From the NCBI GenBank assembly GCA_001949185.1, contig BDGG01000022.1, forward strand, positions 1 to 64,000: a stretch of 64,000 bases of DNA, given 5' to 3'. Source of the DNA: Ramazzottius varieornatus. Lineage: Eukaryota > Tardigrada > Eutardigrada > Parachela > Ramazzottiidae. The notes beneath the pieces are model-generated. The model was not told the origin of the DNA. It ran no database searches and saw only the letters and a list, made by a program, of their open reading frames with translations. A program made the translations under genes and the position numbers. Shown here piece after piece: positions 1 to 11,800 of this stretch; within the stretch, counting starts at the first letter, position 1; the number at the start of each line of letters is the position of its first letter.

Positions 1-3
1 GAA

Positions 4-197
4 AGCTCGTNAAATGAACAAACACGACCAGATCGTCTGTNCAAGTGGCGCACGCTGTCGGTGTTATTGGCAGGCAGGGTGCGCCACTTGGAAAGCGATC
101 TTGTCCAATTTTTCCAAGTGGCGCACATCCTCACTGTTATCAGCTGGAAGTGTGCGCCACTTGGACAAGCGGTCTTCTCGAGGTGGTTTGCCGAGCT
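4..197. repeat. Family A foldback repeat, two hairpins
   Basis: Two tandem hairpins with arms AAGTGGCGCAC / GTGCGCCACTT share outer terminal inverted repeats (AGCTCG..AAC at left, GTTTGCCGAGCT at right). It lies in the last visible Exo70 intron. Two ambiguous bases (11, 41) fall in the left arm. Confidence 0.85.
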
Positions 198-223
198 CCT
201 CTTTGTAAGAATCATTTTCTCAC

Positions 224-1435
224 CGTTGTCGATAGGTATCGTAAAGATGAAGAATGTCGTTGCGATTCTGGGTTTTCAGTTCGGCTCGCAGATGATGGTC
301 AAGGACGCTGTACTTTTCCTGCTTGACGGCCTGCGAGGTCAGCTCCTTGTTGATGGCCACACAGCGATCTTTGATCATCTGCCGGTCTTTCTCTTTCAAC
401 TGCAAACACCATGAACCTTTAAGCACCCACACCTTGACAGATAGCTGGGCTTACATACCTTCTCTTCAAAGTTTGTTTGCTGGGCCACGGAAAGTTTCAG
501 CGAGACATCGTTGGGAGAGCGCGGTCGAAGAAAGGCCGCCTCGCCGATGGCTTCCGTCAAGAGTTTCGTCAGCGTAGTCCAACTACAACAACAAAACAAC
601 ACACATGCAACAAAATTTTCAAGGAAAGAGAACACAAGAAGGTGGAACACATTCACACTTTGTACGACTCGCTTCAACGTGCGAAACAACTTGCCGATTT
701 TCTACGATAGCCTCTATCAGGGCCGTGCCGGGCACGAATCTGTCGCACATTCTCGTTTTAATTCGTAGCAAATTGGCAAATCAGCTGTACAGGGAAGGCC
801 GTGCTGGGCACGGACCTGTTAAAGCTTTCCGTACAAATTTCGTAGAAGAAAGGCGATCAACGTACCAGTCAACGTAAGCTCGTCGTTGTTCGGCGATTCG
901 TCCGCTGATCAAGCGATCAACATCTGGGTTGTCTTCCATCATGATATGAATGATTCCCACCCTGCAAGAAGGGATGTAAAGATTACAACGGTCATGATTT
1001 ACGAGGAGGAGTCGACCTACTGTTTGAGATGGTTATACATGTAGGAAGTGTTGTTGAGGAGGAAGATGGCTTTCAGCGTGGGGTCGTTGTAGTTCTCTGA
1101 GCGAGTCGTCAGACTGGCCAGCAGGTGCGACACCACCGAATCTGAAAGACAAAGGAGAATTAACTTTGACTTCAACCAAACGAACACAGAGCAGCGACTC
1201 GAAGGGCTTACTGAGGTATTTGGGGAAGTTATGGCCCACCGTGGCGGTATTCTGGTTCTGTCCCGCCCGGAAGTTGTGCATCAAACTCTTCCGCTGATTT
1301 TCCGTCACATCTGCAATACGCAAAACCCGCCTTGAAGTCTGATCTCAAGTACAAGGATGGTAAATAGTTACCTGGTGTAATGACCGAGTCGAACAAGACA
1401 CGGTAATCCACTAAATTGGACAGAAAAGCGATCGT
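224..1435 (-). CDS. EXOC7: Exo70 / exocyst complex component 7, C-terminal half (partial)
   Basis: Exo70 is an exocyst subunit that tethers secretory vesicles to the plasma membrane. Six phase-consistent exons are visible, in transcript order: 1372-1435, 1212-1310, 1021-1141, 866-961, 459-582 and 224-399. Together they give about 226 residues. Diagnostic stretches are NYNDPTLKAIFLLNN, matching 'YEDPALSAIFLHNNYNYI' of Exo70, then RIAEQRRAYVD, then LKEKDRQMIKDRCVAIN, matching the 'KLRDKERQIIKERFKGFN' block near the C-terminus. The 224 end is a splice donor, so the last exon (about 30-40 residues in other animals) is left of the window. The N-terminal half of Exo70 (normally about 400 residues) is not found upstream: the next 578 bp hold repeats and a different gene lies beyond. 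Either a long intron contains that gene or the copy is truncated. Introns carry family A (4-197) and family B (691-857) foldbacks. Confidence 0.85.
691..857. repeat. Family B foldback repeat, two hairpins
   Basis: Outer inverted arms are TTGCCGATTTTCTACGA and, at the other end, TTTCGTAGAAGAAAGGCGA. Between them are two copies of a core palindrome, GCCGTGCCGGGCACG (721-735) and GGCCGTGCTGGGCACGG (797-813). It fills the Exo70 intron 583-865. The other copy is at 24468-24543. Confidence 0.75.
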
Positions 1436-1556
1436 CTGCAAAGACATCCCAACACATTTTTCTCCACCAAATTCTCACTGATAACATGGACAGAAAAGAT
1501 CATTCCAGAAGAAGGAGAAAAATAATCGGACGAAAGAGGCCTCTCCTACATAGAAG

Positions 1557-1725
1557 CCCGCCAAACAATCTCGGCAGGATCGTTTTCCCAAGTGCGCATG
1601 TGTCCGACTGACAAGACAGGAAACATGCACCGCTTGGAAAAACAAACCAACTCGACACGATCGTTTGTCCATGTGGCGCACACTTGCTGCCCAGATATCA
1701 AGAACGTGCGTCACTAGGTAAAAAC
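1557..1725. repeat. Family A foldback repeat, two diverged hairpins
   Basis: Two imperfect hairpins (CCCAAGTGCGCATGT / ACATGCACCGCTTGG and CATGTGGCGCACA / CGTGCGTCACTAGG) are separated by the family A spacer AACTCGACACGATCGTTTG. It sits between the first visible Exo70 exon and the small gene at 2014. Open frames across it are repeat-derived. Confidence 0.75.
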
Positions 1726-2013
1726 CATCATGCCAACTCTCTGCAGTAACTGCTAAGTCAGCCGCATTTTGGCACGCCGTTGTTTGCAGACGGCGAAGTA
1801 CTGCTCTGCAGTGATGAGGATCTCGTTTTTCAGTCCCAATTCTCTCAATGAAAGAAACCCTGATGGAAGGCGAGCAAAAATTCACGTCTGCGCACGTTGC
1901 TTTTCATGTAACCACAATGTTAAACAACATGGAAAACAATGAAAAACACGGTCGATTTTAAAGGGTACAACGAAAACCAATTCTCAAATCAAGATGTCCC
2001 ATAAGGCAGTCAA

Positions 2014-2569
2014 CTAATGAAAAGTAGGGAAATCTTCGGGAAGCTGGTTGGCTCCGCCTCCTTCTCCAACGAAAGGACCGACCAGTGCTTGATCCCGTTC
2101 GATCCCGATCTCCTCCTGCACGGTACCACCCACCAACACTGCAAACACAGAAATCAACACATCAATCACTGACCAAAGTGACGACCCAATCAATGAGACG
2201 AGGAATCCACTGAGGTAAAAGAGCCGGCTCTTACCTTTGTCAGTGTTGACGTGAGGACAGCGTGGTTGGAAATAGGCTTGCTTGATGGCAGGAACCAGGA
2301 ACTCTCCACAACATTGGGTCTGGATGGCAATGAGGGTGGTGTGCGAGCGGATGTGGTCCAGGATGTTTTCCGCCTTCTTCCGATTGTTGCTGGTGACGGG
2401 GAGAGCTACTTCGAACTCCGGCCCACACACGGAACACTGGAGGGTACCGAGGTCAGGATGCTGCAAAAAACACAGAAATCAGAAACTGGAGTACCAGGAA
2501 GTAAAACTGTAGAATACACAAATGAGGTACCAGAATGCTCACCATATGAGGAGCTCTGATGAAATTCAT
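2014..2569 (-). CDS. Small protein of unknown function (125 aa, three exons)
   Basis: Exons are 2543-2569, 2235-2460 and 2014-2138. Phases fit and the total is 378 nt, giving 125 aa plus stop. The start is ATG at 2569, about 85 bp downstream of a TATA box on the same strand. The protein has no signal peptide or membrane segment. It contains a CSVC pair (about residues 18-21), a conserved-looking block KKAENILDHIRSHTTLIA, a CC pair and a glycine-rich acidic tail ending EDFPTFH. The Cys/His spacing does not make a standard C2H2 or RING finger, and I do not recognise the family. It lies in the same orientation just upstream of Exo70 and could sit inside a long Exo70 intron. The clean splice phases and TATA box argue that it is real. 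Confidence 0.55.
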
Positions 2570-2653
2570 CGTGAATACGCTAGCACAACTACGAAAGCAA
2601 GAGAGATTTCAAGTGAAGAACCACAATGGCGAGCTGACCACTCAACAGTCGGG

Positions 2654-2660
2654 TTTTATA
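2654..2660 (-). promoter_or_regulatory. TATA box of the small gene at 2014-2569
   Basis: TATAAAA reads on the minus strand at 2660-2654, in the context GGGTATAAAACCC. An initiator-like GGTCAGCTC follows about 20-25 bp downstream (2631-2640), and the ATG is at 2569. Confidence 0.5.
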
Positions 2661-2953
2661 CCCAAATCTTGTAGGCGTGGCTTCAGCCAACGTACTTCAT
2701 GATTGGTTGGAAACCCACCAGCGGTCGCCCTATTGCTGTGCCATGCACCGCCCACTTCGTTCCGAGGTAACGCTGTGGATTATTCCCCATCTGCAGTTCT
2801 TGCAGCGCTGCTTTTGTTCCAATTCTTAAGGTGCCTGGACTTTTGTATTTCAAAAGATCGCATGAACTCTAGTGATCGTTATCAGAGTTCAACTCTACCA
2901 GTAGCAATAGACCTTCACATTGTCTGTGTTTGGTCTTTCTCTTCCAGCATGGC

Positions 2954-3057
2954 TTATTCAGGATAACCCAGAAGCAACATGCAACGGCGCTCCATGCGTC
3001 GTGTGGACGCAGGGTGTAGCAAACGGTTGCATGTGGTTTCCGGGTCATCCTGAATAA
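2954..3057. repeat. Family C foldback (MITE-like), 104 bp
   Basis: Terminal inverted repeats of about 32 bp: left begins TTATTCAGGATAACCC and the complement of the right begins TTATTCAGGATGACCC, both running on into a CATGCAAC tract. The centre is about 40 bp. It lies in the shared upstream region of two divergent genes (the 2014 orphan and ING). No clear target-site duplication was seen. Confidence 0.7.
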
Positions 3058-3279
3058 CAGACTAAGTCTGATCCAGGAAGTCATCTGGTTCCAAGCTGTT
3101 AGACAACGGTATAGTCAACTTACGGAAGCATGACATAATCTGGCATAACAGTATATCAGATCGCAATCTCGCAGCTTGTCCAGCCTCTTTGAGCCTTTTC
3201 TCAGTTTTCTTGCCAGAATCTCACTCTTTTAGAATATAGCCCTGTTTTCCTGTCAGTGGACGCGGGCGAGAGGCTGAAG

Positions 3280-5444
3280 ATGTCTTCCGCGACGTCAGCT
3301 AGTCGAGCTCAGGATCAACGGAAGAAACGGGCAGCTCCTCCAGACACCAGTAAGTCATTCCGTATTTCAATATGCTACCATAAAATTGGCGAGCCACGCT
3401 GTTTGACCTCAACCATGCTACCTTGTTCGGACACATGGACGATTGTGTCCTTATGGCCCACCACGGTGGTGAGCCACGAATTTAGTTCGCGTTTGATTTT
3501 CAGACGAAGGAGACACTGGGAAAAGAAAGAAGCCCAACACTTCAGAGAAGAGCAAAGATCAGCCTGCATCGGCAGTGCGACAAACACCGGTGGTTCTGAA
3601 AGAAGGCCCGGTTGTCTTCCACCCTTTGACATTGTCGTCCATCATACCCGCCAAGATCACTCATCCTGCACCGTCAAAAATCACCAACCCTACCGATCTA
3701 CGACCAGCTTCCAGTCTGTCCGGTAGCTCGGCCAGGAATCGGCTGACGAAACAGCTGTATGAACAAATACCTTTCTTGGAGAATGATCCACTGAAAGCGC
3801 TAGAAATGCTGAAAAAGATGGTGCAGGAATCGGGTGAGTCAATCAAATAGACATTCAGTCAATTGTTACCGTTGTGAATTTTCGAAGCATGGCGTTTTCT
3901 ATTCTTTGATGCTGCTTTTAGGCTTGGAAACATTGTATGGAAGCGTTAACGAAAACACACATCGTTCTAGAGATTTCAGCGAACGGGTTGTGGGTAAGGG
4001 GGAATATAATGTAATGAAGACGGAAACGATATGTACAACAAAGATGGTCTTTCCAAGTGGCGCACGCTTTCAGGCAATATCACCAACAGCGTGCGTCACT
4101 TGACGAAATAATCTTGGTCTGTCTGGCGAGCTCTTGAATAGCTTCAATGGTGGGTCTTGGTTGCAGAACTAAAGAAAAACGTGGAGAACATCCTGAAGTT
4201 CATGATTAGCGGCAAAGCTTCGGAGCAGGAGAAGCTGGAAAAGTACAAGGAGATGAAAACTATCTGGTCGAAGATACACGGATTGAATGAAGCAAAAGTC
4301 AAGCTAACGCAAAATGCGTACGATATGGTGAGGCCTTCAATGAATATACTAGGGAGCATGCTCATCTTACTTAGATCTTGGAATGCTCGTCGTAGGTCGA
4401 TCGTGTCATTCGAAGACTAGACAAAGAACTGGAAACGATCGTGGACGAGATCGGCGACACAAAGACCGACACAGCGGAAGCTGGACCAGGTGAGGTTGTT
4501 TACTGCTTTCTGCCGCTCGAAAATGGATAATGCGCATTGCAGGGATCAAGCATTGACTTTCTTATCTTGCAGGTGCAACCGGGGGGAAGCAGGACGGTCC
4601 ACTGCGGCGGCGCGACCGGGACTTCGACATGCCGGTCGACCCCAACGAACCAACCTACTGCGAATGCAAGCAGATTAGCTTCGGCGAAATGATTGCCTGC
4701 GACAACGTCAATGTGAGAACCTTTTTTCACATTTTTCTGTATTTGATTCGTATTTTCCTCAAGTTGAAGGCTGAAAATTAATGAACCGAGAAGGAGTTAA
4801 CAATAAACGGGAGCTGGGCAAACAAACTCGATAAAACCGCTTTTTCAAGTGGCCCTGCGCCATCGGTCTTACTGGCCGAAAGAGGCCGTCGCTGGAAGGA
4901 AACTATCTGGTTGAGTTTGTCTGCTTTCCAAGTGCCGTACGTTTTCAGTGCTGCTGGGTGGCGGAGTGCGCCACTCGGGGAAAGGTTTTTGTCGAATTAC
5001 TTTTCAGTGGCGCACCTTTACCGTGTCATTGGCTAAAGTTGTGCGCCACTTGGAAGAAGTATCTGTCGAGTTGCCGAGATTGCAGCAACTTGCTGTCCGG
5101 GCTTTGAGAGTTCCGCCAGTGAACATGGAAAAATGGGTTACGAAATTGAAGTGGATGAAAGAGTGCAGATGTTGGATGGAGGGGGAATTTGTGTTGGGTT
5201 ATTGAGGTTGATCCTTCACTTTGCGTTGTTATTACAGTGTCCTATTGAATGGTTCCACTTTACATGTGTGGGCCTGACGTCCAAACCCAAAGGAAAGTGG
5301 TTTTGCAAGCGCTGTGTGGCCTCCGGACAAAACAAGCAGGGCAAGAAGAAGAAGCCAAGGATGGGCATCATTGAAAAGTACGCTTCCGCTTCGGACAAGA
5401 GCGAAGTCGAACACCTCCTGTCCGGCTCCGACGAATCTGACTAA
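3280..5444 (+). CDS. Inhibitor-of-growth (ING) family PHD-finger protein
   Basis: ING proteins are readers of histone H3K4me3 in histone acetyltransferase or deacetylase complexes. Exons 3280-3349, 3504-3833, 4167-4327, 4396-4489, 4573-4712 and 5238-5444 join in phase (1002 nt, 333 aa). A basic, Ser/Pro-rich N-terminus precedes the ING coiled-coil domain (about residues 100-225: [19 protein letters not shown] ... [16 protein letters not shown]). The C-terminal PHD finger follows: [50 protein letters not shown]. All eight zinc ligands (C4-H-C3) are visible, as are the aromatic cage residues (Y before the first Cys, W in IEWFH). A Lys-rich tail ends in SDESD. The PHD finger is split by an intron holding three family A hairpins. 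The start is the first ATG, since the upstream in-frame codon is GTG. Which ING paralogue it is cannot be told. Confidence 0.92.
4030..4134. repeat. Family A foldback repeat, one hairpin
   Basis: Arms TCCAAGTGGCGCACGCT / AGCGTGCGTCACTTGA with flanking family A termini (right end GGCGAGCTC). It lies in ING intron 3834-4166. Confidence 0.85.
4811..5079. repeat. Family A foldback repeat, three tandem hairpins
   Basis: The left terminus GAGCTGGGCAAACAAACTCG and right terminus GTCGAGTTGCCGAG bracket three hairpin modules. The first is degraded, the second diverged, and the third is good (CAGTGGCGCACCT / GTTGTGCGCCACTTGG). It is the longest array seen and lies in ING intron 4713-5237. Confidence 0.85.
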
Positions 5445-8400
5445 GAAGCTCTTTTCCTCCCGTTTTTCCTACGATCTCAGCTTCTCGATGTCCTTGTTCC
5501 CATTGTTGGTGGTTAGCTTCTTGTCTTGTGTACATGGATATTTTTGGTTCAGTTCTCTTAGACGATTTGAGTGTGCAACTTATCGATTGACTTCTTTGGA
5601 CAAAATTTCAAGCCTTGCAAATGAAAACGGCGAGCTTGTTTTGCTATTTTGTAGAGGTGAGATGTGAAAGGTAAATTAGGGGTGAGTGACAAAGTTTGTA
5701 GCTGCGAGCACCATCTGGTCCTGGTTGTGGACAAGTAAACGAAAGAGGGAGTGAAACGCGTAATGTAATCAGGCAGGAAGAATGGCCGGTGGATGGTCGA
5801 AAGGGACGGAAAGTGTATTGGTGCCCTCAATTCCAGCATTTCCGCTCTTTTCATCCCTGCACAAATACGTAGAATCAATAGAGAATCCCTCAGACACCAT
5901 CAGACAACTGACACCCACGTTCAGCAGCCACCACCCATTTCCACCGATAATTACTCCGACCTGTGCGAGAGTGCCATCGTTACCACGTGTATCGGCTTTT
6001 GACAGGGCCATGCAATTTCGATACTCTTCATTCTTTTAGGCCCCTACTAAACCTTCAGGTACTAGAAATGGGCAAATAGTTTGAATCGGATCGTCATCTC
6101 AAGAGGCGCGTACTTTTTGACTGGTACTGGCTGGAAGGATGCGCCACTTTGGAAAGCGCTGTGCTTCAGATCGTTTGCCTACGTTCACATACTGTATAGC
6201 GAAGAAACTGAAAATATGGGCAGAAATTTCGAAGGAGGCTGGTCACAGTATTCAATCGTTCATTTCCGGGTCCCTGTCGGAGTTGCAGGACTTGCGCTCC
6301 ATTGAACATGCTCCATACTGTACATATCCTCATGACAGTATGACGATGCCAACGATTTGGCGAGCCTTCGCATGATTGTCGGCTTTGCGGATCAAGGCTT
6401 CTCTAACCCAGTGTTCGATTCAAAGGTTTCTGTTGTTTGACAAGATGGAAACCGGTCAGGTCTGTTTGTCGCTTCGCAGCACACTGGGAGCTCTTTAGCC
6501 ATAAATGTACACAGTGAAAAGACTAGTTTTCATATAAACTTCACTTTCTCCGCGCTTCGCACGTGTGGTTCACCGTTCGAGAGTTGAGGAGTTCATCACT
6601 GAGCCTTTAGACGTACAAGGTAAGTAATATTGAGCTGTAATCGGCTCTTGTGCGCTAAAGATATGGGCAGAAGAAAAAACCAGATTTTTGATTGCTGGTG
6701 CGCAAAGAAAAGTGTCAGCCACTACAAAGCGCACTTGGACGACGTCAAACATTGGCTCGATAAAGTAACTGTATCGTCTTGGTGTGCAGTTACTCGAGTG
6801 TCAGCTTATGAACCAATAATACCTTCTTAACCCCAAAGCCAAAGTCAGCGAACTTTACAGTATCGATTTAATAACGAGGAACCACGAGCTCGTGATGGTT
6901 TCTGGATGCTAGCTCGGTTCGACAGAGTGGCGCACGACCGAGTACACACTTTTGGGCGCGTAATTTAGGTAGTCAGTGGTCAGCTTGATTGATGGCGAAG
7001 GTTGTTCCATATGCTATTGAACATTGATCGAATTCCGATAAAATTAATTTGATTTTTGAGGAGGTTCAGCAGGCGGATAAAGCGCGGCGAACGGCGGTCG
7101 GAAAGTGTTGTAAAGGCAGTTGCATGGCCAGCCATGCGTCCACCTTTTGCTGTTTGACAAAGATGGAAAATGTGTAATTATCAGCGCTGTTTACGCCGTC
7201 TCTTCAGCGTGAGCGTATAGCCATCGATGATACACAGCAACCCATCTTTCTACTCAGTATTCATGAAGAAATATTGACGATGCATATCTGACAAAACGGT
7301 TCGGTCGCGTTGCTTAACGGACTACCGATGGATCATCAATGAAGGGTGTCGCGTTCATTTGGGACAGTATAAATGATGCGCCGCTACCAATCAAACACCT
7401 CCTTCCATCCGTCTTGTCGGCCATCAAAAAATGATTAAAAGTTTTCTATCTTTTTCGGGGACCAAGGTAATGGAGACCTTGTACCGCTGAGCCGTTAAAG
7501 AATGGTGAATACCCGCACGAGCTATTGATATTGCACTCGATATGCACATGGCCCCGCTGAGTTCGCGCACTATGGAGACGTCACCCGGAAGACACCCTCG
7601 TAATTTATTCTGTGTGGGTTCACTATCAAAACCGGCGACCAAGCATGTACCCTGGACAATTCTGGTCACAGCTGAGCTTATTTTCGATTCGTGAAATTAA
7701 ATCTGTTGTTTTGCGACCAAAGCGCGAAGCCTGAAAGCTCAACAGGGATTAAGGCAAAAAGCCAAGAAATCTCTGCACCCTTGTTCCCCCAACAGAGAAG
7801 AAAACGGAGCACCAACAGACACCCACAGTCCCATCACTCATCTGGTGACCCAGATTTTCTTCGATCGAGCCGGAAATCCACAACAAAGTCACTCACACAC
7901 AAGTCACAGAGATCTCTCCCATCCGGCGCAGCTGTTGTACGTCCGACACAGCCCTGCCATGAGCAAGTCATACAAGGCTGAGCCGAAAGGCTCGCTGCGC
8001 CCACCAAGGCCAATCAGTCACAAAGCCGCAAGGCCTGCCAAAGCCTAGGCCCACAACGTACTGTATGCCTTGCACCTACCTTCGCTCACACGGCTGTTTG
8101 CCAGTAGGAGAGACAAGAAGGCGGTCACGGAGTATGAAGGCACGGCCTCGTCGTCTCTCTCGAGCATGCCATGAGAGACGATAGAAAAACTCTGGTGGTT
8201 TGTATGAATCTCGAAAGTTTGTAACATTGACTGTCCGTTCCTTCCTCTCGTCCTTGTAAGCCTGAAGAAGCGAGTAGCCATTGTCCATTCTCGAACTCGA
8301 CTGGAGGCCGGTGGCTGATACGTAAGTGTCCAGATCCGTTCGGTCGGTGATTTGAACTGAGTGACTGCTGGTCAGTTGCCTGACTGTCCAAGCGTGCATT

Positions 8401-8831
8401 CCTGAGAATACTGGCAGTGCTCTTCTCTATAACTCCATCCTAGTTGATGTAGTTTGGTTTGTGAGGGAGAGGAGAAAGGAGGGGATTATGGAGGCCGTTC
8501 CACTTTTGCAAGCGTCGGCATCGTATATCGATATTTCGTGATGGTCCATTGCTGCTGCCTTTGGAATTATTCATGACAAAATTGCCTTGCTGTGTTGTGG
8601 AATAAAAACGCCAGTGGAATTATTATCGTCATCATCTTGATTATTGTTTTTGCTGCTGCTGCAGTAGTAGTTGAGGAATGTCAGAATGTGAAGGAGATTA
8701 TACAAGGGCAATCATTTGCCGATTTGATCTGGAATTGTTATGGGACCAAAGACTGGAGCCCGCTGTGATATCGTATTTATCAGAGCGCCTCTTTTGAGAA
8801 CCTGGAATATTTTGTGGAATAATTAAACACC
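5445..8831. other. Intergenic region between ING and CadN, no convincing gene
   Basis: This is 3.4 kb between two plus-strand genes. Short open frames on both strands (for example 5782-6039 and 7691-8048) show no recognisable domain and no consistent splice structure. It contains one family A foldback at 6081-6180 and a lone degraded arm near 6910-6945. The last few hundred bases before 8832 presumably hold the CadN promoter and 5' leader; no clear TATA box was seen. Confidence 0.5.
6081..6180. repeat. Family A foldback repeat, one diverged hairpin
   Basis: Arms AAGAGGCGCGTAC / GGATGCGCCACTTTGG with a family A-like GGATCGTCATC left spacer and GATCGTTTGCCTA right end. It is one of the few copies outside an annotated intron. 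Confidence 0.65.
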
Positions 8832-11800
8832 ATGTGGCGTCGACGGTGGAAGATCTCGCACATTTGTGCCATTTTATTTTCGGTTCTGAGCCAGATACTA
8901 TGGATATGCGCCGCACATTCGTTGCCCGACTGTAATCTCATCTCGCGGCATCCTGTACCGGAAATTATAGCCTCTCCAGATTCAGTAGGACCAGCTGCAG
9001 CTGCTCCAGTTGAAGCGGAATCACTGCAGAGTAGAACAAGGACGAAACGCGATTACGGCGACTTGAGTGATTCAAGGACATTCAAACATCGCAGACTGCA
9101 TGTAGGTTAATGGGTAAACTCATTCCCATCAACTCGCGCATATGTTCATCTTTTCAAACTGTCGCGTGCGCTGACTGATCTGGGAATAACCCCGATCAAA
9201 TTGCGCAGCAGTGAATTTTCTTTGGTTTCAAATGAACCGATCAACAAGATATCTTCCAAGACGTAATGCGCGGGTTGATTGGGATATTCATCTGGTATAG
9301 TGTGCGAGTTCACTCTGATGTCATGAAAGATGCTTGATTGGCGTGCTGTATAATTCGGTTGATTGACAGGGTAAAACTGCGGACGATTTGAGCAGTGCCA
9401 ACCTGATTGATGGCTCTCCCACGGATAGTTACAGCTTACGGCATGAAAAAGAGTCAAGAACGAGGCGTGCTGATCTAAATCCGATCGTCTTGACGGTGAA
9501 GGAGGGCGAGTACGAGCAGATTGGCAAGGAAGTCAAACGATTGCAACCGTTGGGAGCTTCGCGGACGGTGCGTTACGCGCTGCGCGAGGAGAATCCTTGG
9601 ATTGAAATACGGCCCGAAAATGGGGCCATCCTGGTGAAGAAGGCCTTTGATTACGAAAGCCTGGACCAGAGCAAGTCCATCGATTTCTTTGTCCTCATCA
9701 ACGACACAAATACCGGAGGTGAGTCCTCTTTAACGTCGCTTCCAGTTGATCTCTCACTCGCTCGCGTGTTATGCCTTGCCTGCAGAGCTCTTTTGTGGAC
9801 TGTGCTCTATTTTCCCACAGCTGATGCTTTCCGGTGGCGTAATATTGTATCAATAGGTCGAACAACCCAAAACGTCAGCCAGAAGACGAAGGAAAATTGT
9901 TCGGGCAGTTTGGCGTGTGCCGTCGATCAACGGGGCTTACGTCACAGTACAGTATGCAGTGTTTCTACCGCGATGACGTAAAACGTCTCGATTCAAAAAT
10001 TATGGTAGAACAGACGCAGTACACGGAAAAATTATTTTCATCAACCCGCGCACATGCTTGTTTCATGACACCGCCGTGCGCGCTGGTTGACCTGGGTAAC
10101 GCTCCATCAAGTGGCGCACTGGCTTTTCTCTTGCTGTTCGCTATTGTGAAGAAAACTGCTTTCAGAAACTTTTTCCTGTGGACATTGTGGAGGGATCGGA
10201 CAAGTGTAGGAAAGTGGGGAAGTGTGTGGGAGTAGGGGAGTGAAAAGAGGAGAGATTTGATTGTTCGATGAGCGTGTGACTTCCGGTTGAGTTTGTTATA
10301 TTGACTGTCTGCATAGTGGAGTGCCGTACTGTGGCTTGAAAAGTTTGCGAGCGGGACGATGAACTCTCTTGTGCAACGGAGCGCTTGTGCTTGATGCTTG
10401 TAGCACTTTTTGCGTGGTTGTAAAATGATAGCTGGCGCACTGGCGGGCCAATGGATGCGTCCAGCTGTGAACGATCCAACTGTCAAGGAGATACACTGTA
10501 GATGAATCTCTCACAGATCGAACTTGATGTCATGCAACACAAGAGCTAGTACATCACTTCTTCTGCCCCCATAAGCTTCACATCATCTTTGCACATAAAA
10601 GACCACTCCAAGGTTTACTTTACGCATTCCCGAACTCGAAAGAAAAAATCACAGCTGAAAGCTTTCTTTGCTGACAACGTCGTTTGCGAGTCAGTTGGTA
10701 TATTACCCAGCAAGATGATCTGTGGGTCCTTGTGAATATTTCACTTGTGTAAAACTTGGGGATGGCAGTTGTTACGTTGTATCACTTGTATGTCGAGGTT
10801 TTTACAAGCTGGGAAAAAAGAGGCGGTTAATCAAGGCGATTAATTTCGTGGATGCTAGAATGCATCGAAGGTCTTCTTGATAAACTCGGGGTTGGCCACA
10901 GACGTCGGTGTTATCTGGTGCGTACTGCTTCCTGGTTGTGTCGCGATGGCAAATGAGCTCAACAATGTTTGTTTTCTTAGCCGACATGGTGTCATAGCGT
11001 GGCTCTCGCAAGGAGGTTAAGTACAAGGAGAGCGACCTTGAGAGGGGAGAAAGTTTGTCTAGCTTAACCAAGCTTAGCCAAGCGAAACAGCAACGGCTCT
11101 TGTCAACGGAGTCCGACAAATTACGCGAACAAGGCCGAGCTAAAATAGAGTACAAAAAACAGGAGGTAATATAAGTCAGCGCAGTGACGTACTACGCGGC
11201 AACCTTTGGGCTTTCCCGTGGATGGCCGTGTATCTTTCCCTCGGTACAGTGTACACCTGTCCACTTGTGGACAAGTGAATTCACGGTGTGCAAATATTGA
11301 GCAAAGTGGTACTGCAACACAGTCCCTAATCCTTCCTTGTAACTTGCAATGGCGTAGGAACTGTCAAGCGTGGATGTTTTATCTCTGTCAATTCAGAAGC
11401 AGGCTGACAGTTGGAGCGCAGATGATTATAGGGACGTCGTCATCGGCCTGCTCCAGTAATTGTTTATTTGTCCAGCGTGCAATGATCGACGAAGGGGATG
11501 GAGCTATCGACTTATCGTTTCAACGTGTGACGGCATCATTAGTATGGAAGCAGCAAGCCGCCATATTAAATTAACTAGTTTGAGCATGCTGGCACTCGCA
11601 CAAAATTAGCCGCCATGGTTAACGCAAGCTTACATTGTCCGAACAGCCCATCAACAACCCCTTGAATAAATAAACAAGCCAACACGGACTGCAGACTCGA
11701 TCAATGAAGGTTTCCGACAATCGTTTCAACCGGGAAATATTCGATCGGGAACTCGGCAATTGGCGCAGGGTTTCATCCAGTAGGACTGTAGACGTGTGCC

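Noticed and set aside
1475-1885. 136-codon open frame on the minus strand, and a possible C-terminal exon ending QRRAKMRLT at about 1757.
   Set aside because: The frame runs through two family A hairpins, and the alternative ending has an upstream stop and no acceptor in phase.
9965-10486. 173-codon minus-strand open frame in CadN intron 2.
   Set aside because: It crosses a family D foldback and a family A arm, has a low-complexity composition and shows no domain.
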